From positions 1 through 64,000 of IMG/VR virus record IMGVR_UViG_3300044712_000538: 64,000 nucleotides of DNA; one strand, written 5' to 3'. Below are positions 21,470 to 27,568 of this stretch, one piece after another. A program made the position numbers and the translations under genes. Source of the DNA: a virus. The first letter of the stretch is position 1. Each line of letters starts with the position of its first letter. Below the pieces are notes generated by a model. The model was not told the origin of the DNA. It did not search any database and worked only from the letters and a program-made list of their open reading frames with translations.

Positions 21470-22105
21470 CTATTTCCGGGGCTGCATCATGCGCATAAAT
21501 TCGGCGCCTGCCATTAGGATCAGGGCGGCGTTTGGGTCCTTGGCCGTGGTCTGGTGGCTGGCCTGCTCCATGGCTCGGGTGAACTGGTCAATGGTCCCGA
21601 TGATCTTCTTGGCTATGGCCTGCCCTATTGGGGATAGCATCCATTTATTCTTTGCTGGATGCAGGAAGTATTGCGGCCATTGGCGGCGAAGGCTATACAT
21701 CCACCCGCCACCGTATTCTGGCCTCAGGTTAAATAGTGCGGACCATTGCCGGCCTGTTGCCGGTCGTCCTTCGTTGGCCTGCTGGGCATAATGCAGGGCC
21801 AATAACAGGCGCATGAATTGGGAGCGGTGGCCGATGGTCCTGCACATTACATCATGCCAAAGGAAAGCAGCGGATAGATAAGCGAGGTAATGGGATCGGT
21901 CCCGCTTGGTGTTTCTTCTCCCCCGCCTGAGCGGTTGGCCCGGCCATGGCGACCGGCCGAGGTATCCCGGCTGGCCCGGCTGGCGGGCTTGCCTTGGCCT
22001 CTTCTCTGGCTTCCTTGGTCCCTTGTCCTTTGCTCCCTTGGGTCTGCCCTTGGGCCTTTTCGGTGCCGGTTTCCCTCCGGTTTCTGCCATGTCATTATGT
22101 CCCAT
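21470..22105 (-). CDS. Basic DNA-binding candidate, 211 aa
   Basis: The N-terminal 65 residues are extremely rich in Arg, Lys, Pro and Gly, with an AT-hook-like run (KRPKGRPKGAKDKGPR). The rest is a helical domain (HYLAYLSAAFLWHDVMCRTI; SQFMRLLLALHYAQQANEGR) with a possible HTH near GRQWSALFNLRPEYGGG. No family is recognised. It is the first gene of the minus block, and the phased boxes begin at its stop codon, so it is a reasonable but unproven candidate for the factor that binds them. ATG at 22105 or 22090 are both possible starts. Confidence 0.6.
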   Translation of the reverse strand: MGHNDMAETGGKPAPKRPKGRPKGAKDKGPRKPEKRPRQARQPGQPGYLGRSPWPGQPLRRGRRNTKRDRSHYLAYLSAAFLWHDVMCRTIGHRSQFMRLLLALHYAQQANEGRPATGRQWSALFNLRPEYGGGWMYSLRRQWPQYFLHPAKNKWMLSPIGQAIAKKIIGTIDQFTRAMEQASHQTTAKDPNAALILMAGAEFMRMMQPRK

Positions 22106-22155
22106 TTTTAGAGGATATTCAATAAAACGCCAATATTCTGAAATCAGCGTTATAA

Positions 22156-22174
22156 CTGATTGATTATCAATCAG
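22156..22174. promoter_or_regulatory. 19-bp palindrome upstream of the minus block
   Basis: CTGATTGATTATCAATCAG is a perfect palindrome around a central base, 51 bp upstream of the gene starting at 22105. It is likely a binding site for a dimeric regulator of that gene. It does not match the CTTKKAAATTTMMAAG family. Confidence 0.5.
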
Positions 22175-22558
22175 GAAATCTGCTAATAATTTCTATTATG
22201 TTAAATAGGATGTAGTTCCCCGCTATGACTCCTGCCCGGCCGGTGGCCATGTCCTCCCTTCCATTTGTCTTCCCTTTTGCCCCTATATATGGCAGCGTGC
22301 AGGGTGCTGGTCGGCAAGTTTTTTGGCCATCGAAAATGGACCCCACCCGGTTGCAGTTTTCGCGTTTCCCTTTCGCTGCGCGGCCCCCGGCTTTTTACGC
22401 GTTGGTGCGCCAGGTCAGCTACGGACTTCCGGGACCGTTTTTTTAATACTGGTTACAAATATGAATCTTTTCGTTGAAAAACAACCCCACCCGGTCTGAT
22501 ATTTTGGGTCCCCTTTTTGTGACAGTTTGTGTACGCGCCTGTTTTGGCTGGAATCCAA

Positions 22559-22579
22559 TACCCGTAAGAGATACGGGTA
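22559..22579. repeat. Perfect 8-bp inverted repeat
   Basis: TACCCGTA and TACGGGTA are separated by AGAGA. No T-run follows on either strand, so it is not a terminator; it may be part of an RNA or a protein-binding site. Confidence 0.5.
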
Positions 22580-22637
22580 GATCTTTGGTTCGGCTGCTGC
22601 AAGGGAAAATGTTACATATCCTTATTTGCCTATGGGC

Positions 22638-22663
22638 AAAAAAAACCCCCCTGGGGAGGGGGG
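22638..22663 (-). terminator. Perfect minus-strand terminator
   Basis: On the minus strand CCCCCC pairs with GGGGGG around a TCCCCA loop, followed by eight Ts. No protein-coding gene ends just before it, which is the main reason to suspect a non-coding transcript arriving from about 23050. Confidence 0.8.
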
Positions 22664-23050
22664 AAATGATAGTGATCATTACTGAACACGACCGACTGCT
22701 TGAACAAAATTATTTTTTTGGTAGTTACCAGCAAAATTTTATTTTCGTCGCCCGGCTGGAGTTTATCGGGACAAATATCTACGTTTTGGCCAGTCGCAGA
22801 CGCTGTAAAAAGGGTGGTTCCAAGCAGCAAGGGCAGTCCGAGGGAAGAAGCCCGGAACCTGGGGATGGGAAACCCCATAAGTCGCTTCCGAGTAACGGCC
22901 CCCCATTGGCCGGGACCCCACACTATACGCGACCGACTGCCGGCGACGCATAGCGGGAGGACTGCCGCCGGTTAACCCCCGGTTTTAGGCATCGTCCTGT
23001 CCCACCTACCGCTCCCTCTTGCCAGTAACACTCCCTACCGAGTAGATCAA
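22638..23050 (-). ncRNA. Candidate structured RNA on the minus strand
   Basis: On the minus strand several stems can form in sequence: GGTTCC/GGAACC (22816-22859), TGGGG/CCCCA (22860-22877), CGGCC/GGCCG (22896-22912), CTATGCG/CGTATAG (22923-22953) and CCGGCG/CGCCGG (22940-22971). The last two cross, which would make a pseudoknot. In CTATGCG/CGTATAG the odd pair is G-U when read as minus RNA but A-C when read as plus RNA, which favours the minus sense. The transcript would end at a perfect terminator. The 5' end and promoter are not clear and no known RNA family is recognised. Confidence 0.4.
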
Positions 23051-23071
23051 AAAAAAAGATTCTCCACATTG

Positions 23072-23087
23072 CTTGGAAATTTAAAAG
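23072..23087. promoter_or_regulatory. Imperfect palindromic operator candidate
   Basis: CTTGGAAATTTAAAAG matches the palindromes at 1032 and 13543 with two mismatches to perfect symmetry. It covers the -33 CTTG and sits 8 bp before the -7 box, the same geometry as at 13527-13558. Confidence 0.45.
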
Positions 23088-23103
23088 TGCGGTCGTATTT
23101 TGC
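23072..23103 (+). promoter_or_regulatory. Late-block promoter
   Basis: CTTG (23072-23075) is followed after exactly 20 bases by TATTTTGC (23096-23103). The first gene starts at 23235, leaving a leader of about 120 bases. It is the first promoter of the rightward structural block. Confidence 0.6.
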
Positions 23104-23234
23104 ATGCGCTCGTCCGGGGAGAGCATTACAAGTGACCCGACCAGGGGGCAGCGGAAATTAACCCACTATTTTTGGGGTCTGGATTTTTGAAGTACCCGCT
23201 GCCCTCTTAATTCCAAACCACAAAACGACAGATT

Positions 23235-23621
23235 ATGTCTGCAGATTCATCAGTACGCGACACTCGCGGGTTTTTCCCGGAAGAACAAATTGCTTATGTA
23301 TGCCACTCCGCGAACAAGGCGTGGTGCGATCTCCATGGAGATTTTTCTCAAAAGCGTTGGGAGGATGCCGAGGAATGGCAGCGCCAGTCGGCTATTGCCG
23401 GGGTAAAATTCAGGCTGGAGAATCCCGGTGCCAGCCCGAAGATGCAGCATGAAGCCTGGCGGCAGGCGAAAGCGGCTGACGGATGGGTGTACGGGGAAGA
23501 GAAGGACGCGGAGAAAAAGACGCATCCCTGCATGGTCCCGTATGCTGAACTGCCCGAATTTCAGCGCCGGAAGGATGCGCTTTTCGCGGCTATCTGCAAT
23601 GCTTTAACCGGCGAGATATGA
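23235..23621 (+). CDS. RyR-domain protein
   Basis: A 128-residue protein matching the RyR domain, first defined in ryanodine receptors and also found in phages and bacterial conflict systems. The diagnostic part is DGWVYGEEKDAEKKTHPCMV then PYAELPEFQRRKDALFAAIC at about residues 80-122, preceded by a helical segment with Trp residues (SANKAWCDLHGDFSQKRWED). RyR domains have been proposed to sense nucleotides or nucleotide-derived signals in bacteria. It is the first gene of the late block. It overlaps the next start by four bases. Confidence 0.75.
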   Translation: MSADSSVRDTRGFFPEEQIAYVCHSANKAWCDLHGDFSQKRWEDAEEWQRQSAIAGVKFRLENPGASPKMQHEAWRQAKAADGWVYGEEKDAEKKTHPCMVPYAELPEFQRRKDALFAAICNALTGEI

Positions 23622-23797
23622 CGGACGAGCAAAGGGCGGTGCTGGCCGCTGCGGTTTCCGAAATCCGGCATAAGGTGGTGGAGGCTTTTGAGAACTGCGG
23701 CGCCAAAGAGAAATACTCTGCCATCATTTCCGACCAGTTTACCGGGAAATGGTTTCGGCTGACATTTGAAGAGGTCCCCCCAAATACTACTGCTTGA
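23618..23797 (+). CDS. Small hypothetical protein, 59 aa
   Basis: The ATG at 23618 forms an ATGA overlap with the RyR gene and the TGA at 23795 overlaps the next ATG by one base. The product begins MTDEQRAVLAAAVSEIRHKV and continues with strands (GKWFRLTFEEV). The exact junctions on both sides make this a likely real gene. No family is recognised. Confidence 0.65.
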   Translation: MTDEQRAVLAAAVSEIRHKVVEAFENCGAKEKYSAIISDQFTGKWFRLTFEEVPPNTTA

Positions 23798-24171
23798 TGG
23801 CTTACGTTCACGATGCCTCCGAGGTTGATCCGCTATTGAAGGAGCGGCTGGCTGCAGAAGTGGCCCGGCTGAAACGGCTCCATCCGACCTGGAAGCGGGC
23901 ACGGCTTTATCGGAAGGCCGGGGAGCGGTACAATGTAAATCTGGTTATTGAACCCTCAACCAAGGAAAAACTGACTTATGGAATTGCTGGACAACCGGGT
24001 AATGATACGCCCAATCAGAAAGGAAAAGATAACGGCCGGGGGGATCATAATCCCGGAAACGACAAAAAACATGAACCTATCGGTGGGGGAAGCCCTGTCG
24101 GTGGGGAAGACGGATTGGGTAAAGGAGGGGATGAAGATCTTGTACCTGGAGAACACGGGCAGCAAGATTGA
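23797..24171 (+). CDS. Hypothetical protein overlapping GroES-like gene
   Basis: A 124-residue product. The first 60 residues look normal (LKERLAAEVARLKRLHPTWK; RARLYRKAGERYNVNLVIEP). From residue 61 on it is read from the same bases as the GroES-like gene, in another frame, and is Gly/Asp/Lys-rich and probably disordered. The overlap is 194 bases. Either the tail is a tolerated by-product of overlap, or translation changes frame near 23970 and makes a fusion. The start shares one base with the previous stop. Confidence 0.55.
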   Translation: MAYVHDASEVDPLLKERLAAEVARLKRLHPTWKRARLYRKAGERYNVNLVIEPSTKEKLTYGIAGQPGNDTPNQKGKDNGRGDHNPGNDKKHEPIGGGSPVGGEDGLGKGGDEDLVPGEHGQQD

Positions 24172-24250
24172 CTGGAAGGGAGAGGTCGTCCAGGTTGTTT
24201 TCGAGGATGACGTTATTGCCATCGTGGATGACCCCGATGCTATTTTCTAA
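23978..24250 (+). CDS. groES: GroES-like co-chaperonin
   Basis: A 90-residue Cpn10-family protein: LLDNRVMIRPIRKEKITAGG then IIIPETTKNMNLSVGEALSV, a mobile-loop region, and the C-terminal strands (GEVVQVVFEDDVIAIVDD). GroES proteins cap the GroEL chamber with ATP-driven folding. Phage versions such as T4 gp31 adapt host GroEL to fold large capsid proteins, which fits its position at the start of the structural block. The usual YAGTEVK-like segment before the end is replaced by DWKGEVVQ. Confidence 0.8.
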   Translation: MELLDNRVMIRPIRKEKITAGGIIIPETTKNMNLSVGEALSVGKTDWVKEGMKILYLENTGSKIDWKGEVVQVVFEDDVIAIVDDPDAIF

Positions 24251-24266
24251 CCATAAAAAATGATCT

Positions 24267-24557
24267 ATGCTTACTGATGTGATCGACTACTCAAAAAAAA
24301 ATGCGCTCGGCAATTCAAATCTGAATGGCCCTGAGCCGCCAGAAATGTCGGATTCTGACATGAAACTGATCGAAGAAATTGCGAATTTGATTTATGGCCG
24401 TGGGCCCGATGAAGGCAACTGGCTTTTCGAGAAAATTGCTCAATCCATTTTGAGGATGAGAGAAGAAGAAATTAAGCGACTGATAGCTGGCGTTCAAAAA
24501 GCAAATGAGCAAATCCGCATACTGGAGCAATCTTGCGAACTGCTTGGAAAACGGTAA
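24267..24557 (+). CDS. Helical hypothetical protein, 96 aa
   Basis: An acidic N-terminal part (LNGPEPPEMSDSDMKLIEEI) precedes a long helix (RMREEEIKRLIAGVQKANEQ) that may form a coiled coil. No family is recognised. It is followed by a promoter and an intrinsic terminator, so it is probably the last gene of the first late unit. Confidence 0.6.
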   Translation: MLTDVIDYSKKNALGNSNLNGPEPPEMSDSDMKLIEEIANLIYGRGPDEGNWLFEKIAQSILRMREEEIKRLIAGVQKANEQIRILEQSCELLGKR

Positions 24558-24573
24558 AAAAATGTTATTTTTG
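24543..24573 (+). promoter_or_regulatory. Promoter of the main structural operon
   Basis: CTTG (24543-24546) is followed after 19 bases by TATTTTTG (24566-24573), a perfect match to TAnnTTTG. The CTTGGAAA at its -33 box equals the left half of the operator at 23072. The promoter overlaps the end of the upstream gene. Confidence 0.7.
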
Positions 24574-24606
24574 AATCCCAACAGGTCAAGTTGGTTTTGT
24601 GGTTTC

Positions 24607-24637
24607 GGGGTACGTTTGGTCGCGTACCCCTTTTTTT
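24607..24637 (+). terminator. Terminator in the leader of the structural operon
   Basis: GGGGTACG pairs perfectly with CGTACCCC (8 bp, loop TTTGGTCG), followed by seven Ts. It lies about 30 bases after the likely start of transcription and 19 bases before the start codon at 24656. Either it only stops the upstream unit, or it is an attenuator that must be passed for structural gene expression. Confidence 0.75.
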
Positions 24638-24655
24638 ATTCCAAAATTTATTGCC

Positions 24656-25537
24656 ATGGTACATACACCAGTTGATTACTGCCTTGTGAAGATTGACAGG
24701 GCTTTCCAGGACGAGATTATTACCGAGGGTGGCGTTAAGTTCTTTCTCGATACGTCATACCACCCTGAACATCATGCCACCATTACCGGGGAGCTGGTAT
24801 CGGTCCCGAAACGGCTTGGGCCGGATTACCGCCAGCAGGGCAATTTCGTGAACATGGAGGCTGGCGACAAAATCTGCTTTTCGTATCTGGTTGTGTTCGA
24901 CCGGGGCTTTGATGATACCGCGAAGCATTTTTACAAGGTCGAGGAGATTGAGGGTGTGATGCAGCTATGGGTGAACAATTCTTTCGAGAAAATCCGGATC
25001 ACCCGGTTTGATGATATGGTGGCCGGGGTTTATACGAATGAGGCCGGGTTGCTGGTGGACGGCATCCAGCACAAAGGGCACCGTGCATGGGATGTGGTTC
25101 AGGCATGGCTTGGAAAATTCAGCCTGGAGGGAAGCGCCATCATAAACTACAACAATGCCCTTGAAATTGACGGAGATGTGTACTGGCGCTGCGACTGGCG
25201 GTATGTGTTTTTTAAAGTGGATCGGCTTGTGAGTGAATCTGGCGAGCAGCTTCGGCAGGAGATCACCATGGCACCGGGATACTGTCTGGTGTTCCCGGAA
25301 TCTCGGCAGACTGAATACCAAGGAAGGATCGAACTCCTGCAGCCGGTGCTTTCAAATTACACGGCTGAAAGTGCCGGCCGCGTCATCGCCAACGGACCGA
25401 CATTGTGGGGCCGTAAAGAGTACGGATTGAAAAATGGCGACAAGATCTTGTTCGATAAAAACTTCGCTGAAAAGTATGTCATAAATGGACAGGAAGTGCT
25501 TATTTTGAAGCATCGCTACATTATTGCGAAACTGTGA
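24656..25537 (+). CDS. Large protein with GroES-like segments
   Basis: A 293-residue protein with two regions resembling Cpn10: one at about 3-105 (TPVDYCLVKIDRAFQDEIIT; GDKICFSYLVVFDRGF) and one at about 205-293 (APGYCLVFPESRQTEYQGRI; LKNGDKILFDKNFAEKYVIN). A beta-rich linker joins them. It may be a divergent tandem co-chaperonin or a virion protein that reuses the fold. ATG at 24656 follows the leader terminator; a longer frame would read through it. Its stop overlaps the next start by one base. Confidence 0.55.
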   Translation: MVHTPVDYCLVKIDRAFQDEIITEGGVKFFLDTSYHPEHHATITGELVSVPKRLGPDYRQQGNFVNMEAGDKICFSYLVVFDRGFDDTAKHFYKVEEIEGVMQLWVNNSFEKIRITRFDDMVAGVYTNEAGLLVDGIQHKGHRAWDVVQAWLGKFSLEGSAIINYNNALEIDGDVYWRCDWRYVFFKVDRLVSESGEQLRQEITMAPGYCLVFPESRQTEYQGRIELLQPVLSNYTAESAGRVIANGPTLWGRKEYGLKNGDKILFDKNFAEKYVINGQEVLILKHRYIIAKL

Positions 25538-26199
25538 TGGATCTAAAATTTCTTCACGACTTCCTGAATTTCATAGCTGACAAAGAGATGGGCGGCATGA
25601 TCCCGCATGATGAGATTGATATGGCTCTTCATGTCACCAGCATTCAGCTATTCAACGACTACAAGAAGGTGTATGACCTGAGCCAGGACGCGAAGGATGC
25701 GCTTTCTCCGTTCATGCGAAAGAAGCAATATACCTCTTCCGCAAAATGGGAAGTTCCGCAAGATTGCGGTTTCATTCTTTCCGCGATCCCTCAATTCTAC
25801 AATAACGCATTGGGTAAAAACGTGTACGGCGTAAATCGCCTGATTACCGAAACTGAGTTTGCATCGCGGATGAACTCCCAGGTCCGGCCGGTGTCGGCCA
25901 CCAAGCCGATATGTGTTCAGGAATGGGGCGAGGAGAAGCAGGCCGTTGTTTGGTATCCTGCAGGAGAATATTCCGGGACCATTTTTTACCTAAAATATCC
26001 CACCAAGCCAAAATACGTTTTCACCGTCAATGAAACGACCAGGAAGGAAACGTACATAGAGGGGAAAAGCACGACATTCGAGTGGAGTGAGGCTGACATA
26101 AACCGGATCATCTACCGGGCGGCACCGATCCTGGGCTTAACCATTGATGACAATGCCCTGATCCAGTATTCCATGCAACGTAAAATGGAAAATGCATGA
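25537..26199 (+). CDS. Probable head-tail connector protein
   Basis: A 220-residue protein (HDFLNFIADKEMGGMIPHDE; a beta-rich middle; ending SEADINRIIYRAAPILGLTI then DDNALIQYSMQRKMENA). Position directly upstream of other neck-like genes and the tail-tube gene suggests a ring or connector protein of a podovirus-like particle. I cannot assign it to a named family. ATG at 25537 is preferred to a GTG three bases earlier. Confidence 0.5.
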   Translation: MDLKFLHDFLNFIADKEMGGMIPHDEIDMALHVTSIQLFNDYKKVYDLSQDAKDALSPFMRKKQYTSSAKWEVPQDCGFILSAIPQFYNNALGKNVYGVNRLITETEFASRMNSQVRPVSATKPICVQEWGEEKQAVVWYPAGEYSGTIFYLKYPTKPKYVFTVNETTRKETYIEGKSTTFEWSEADINRIIYRAAPILGLTIDDNALIQYSMQRKMENA

Positions 26200-26828
26200 C
26201 AAGGTATTATCTGGCTGAACAAGTCATACTGTCGCTCAAAGGGGGGAAATACCACGTTTCTTCCTCCATTGAGATTGATGATGTGATCGCGTACATGCGG
26301 ACCATCATGCCGGGGATCGTCAAGCAGGAGTGGTTTCAGATGGCCAATGCCCCGGAAGGGGAAACGCTGCCGCAAAATCTGGCCCTGTCCCTGCATGAGA
26401 ATATCCCGGTCGAGCCGAAGGGGAAACGCTGGATCTCAAAATTGCCGGTTATGCCGGTATTCCTGCCCCGGAACATGGGCGTGTTTGAAATTTACAACCC
26501 GGACGATCCGGACTGTGTTTACATCCCGATCCTTCCGGGCCTGTGGACCAGCTTCGTGAAAGACAAGCTGATCTCCGATGCCGGTGGCCAGATTTTCTAT
26601 GAAACATACGGCAACATCGTGGAGTACAAGGTAAATCCGAAGGTGAACGCGGTAAGCATGAAGCTGGTGATTCAGGATATTTCATCGTATAGCGATAATG
26701 ATCTCCTGCCGATTTCGGCCGATCATGCCAAGATCGCCATCGACCAGGCGTTTCAGTATTTCGCCAACCAGCGGCCCCCGGCCCCAATCTCCGATCCGAC
26801 AACAGACACTCAATTCCGTAGGCAATGA
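26196..26828 (+). CDS. Probable structural (connector) protein
   Basis: A 210-residue protein with a beta-rich middle (KRWISKLPVMPVFLPRNMGV; DDPDCVYIPILPGLWTSFVK) and a helical end (ADHAKIAIDQAFQYFANQRP). It is coupled to both neighbours by four-base overlaps. A neck or ring role is inferred from place and size. Confidence 0.5.
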   Translation: MTRYYLAEQVILSLKGGKYHVSSSIEIDDVIAYMRTIMPGIVKQEWFQMANAPEGETLPQNLALSLHENIPVEPKGKRWISKLPVMPVFLPRNMGVFEIYNPDDPDCVYIPILPGLWTSFVKDKLISDAGGQIFYETYGNIVEYKVNPKVNAVSMKLVIQDISSYSDNDLLPISADHAKIAIDQAFQYFANQRPPAPISDPTTDTQFRRQ

Positions 26829-27568
26829 GTTTTATATCGATTGACTATATCGCATCAAAATGGCTGGTGGACCGGCGATACCCGAAGCACTGGTATGTCG
26901 ATGCCATCGGCTATATTTCAAACTGGCTCCGCGAATCGCAGCTTCATTCGCTGCCGATGATCGAGTCCCATACCATTACCCTGAACTCCTACAAGGCTGG
27001 TCCGCTGCCCTGCGGATACCTGTCGTGGGTCCGGGTGGGCATCAAGGACGGACAGTTTATCAAGCCGATTGCTGGCCGCCAGGGGTTGATCAATACCGTC
27101 AACACGGACGAAAACGGCAATAAGGTTCCACATGGAACATCGGAGATTACCGAGGAGGAAGGATACCGAATGTACTGGCTGGAGAATTTGGGGACCTACG
27201 GGGAAGATCTCGGCCGGCAGTACGGCGGCAGCGGGGATGATACCGGCCTTTTCAAGATCATGAAGGAGCGGAACGAGATCCAGATGGTCGAAACTTACAC
27301 GGAAGATACCGTGTATATGGACTGTCTGGTGTCGCTGAACAATGCCAAATTTTTCTCCAAAATCGACGAAATGTGCCTCCCGGCCGCAAAGTCGTTCGCT
27401 GACTGGCAGCATGAGCGCAACCGGAAGACGCGGAACGAAACCGTTGTGAGGGAAGCTGAGGCCCGCTACCGCGAGCATATGCGTATCCTCCGGGCCAATA
27501 TGTTCGACTACGGAATGGCCGACATTATCAATATCTGGTATCAAAGCGTAAAAGGGTCGCCTAAATGA
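26825..27568 (+). CDS. Probable structural (connector) protein
   Basis: A 247-residue protein (DYIASKWLVDRRYPKHWYVD; NSYKAGPLPCGYLSWVRVGI; ending HMRILRANMFDYGMADIINI). It is the third of three connector-sized genes ending at the tail-tube gene, joined by four-base overlaps. The beta-rich centre with a helical tail fits a tail-adaptor ring, as inference. Confidence 0.5.
   Translation: MSFISIDYIASKWLVDRRYPKHWYVDAIGYISNWLRESQLHSLPMIESHTITLNSYKAGPLPCGYLSWVRVGIKDGQFIKPIAGRQGLINTVNTDENGNKVPHGTSEITEEEGYRMYWLENLGTYGEDLGRQYGGSGDDTGLFKIMKERNEIQMVETYTEDTVYMDCLVSLNNAKFFSKIDEMCLPAAKSFADWQHERNRKTRNETVVREAEARYREHMRILRANMFDYGMADIINIWYQSVKGSPK

Larger units (their letters stand above)
22106..23234. other. 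1.1-kb region without a convincing gene, rich in hairpins
   Basis: Reading frames here have protein-unlike composition and run through a terminator, so I call none. Visible structures are a 19-bp palindrome at 22156-22174, CGAAAA/TTTTCG at 22331-22362, an 11-bp direct repeat CCCCACCCGGT at 22341 and 22485, an 8-bp hairpin at 22559-22579, a minus-strand terminator at 22638-22663, a cluster of GC stems at 22816-22971, and the late promoter at 23072-23103. The region lies between diverging gene blocks, where an origin, a packaging site or a structured RNA could sit. Confidence 0.7.

Noticed and set aside
22630-22923. Minus-strand open frame of 97 codons with a signal-peptide-like start
   Set aside because: Its stop codon lies beyond the T-run of the terminator at 22638-22663, so the transcript would end inside it.
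22474-22953. Plus-strand open frame of 159 codons in the gene-free region
   Set aside because: Composition is unlike a protein, it has no leader, and it crosses the terminator and GC stems.
23005-23046. CCTACCGCTCCCT and CCTACCGAGTAGA resembling the 13-bp boxes before the late promoter
   Set aside because: Spacing is 29 bp rather than 20 and the ends differ; not counted as regulon members.
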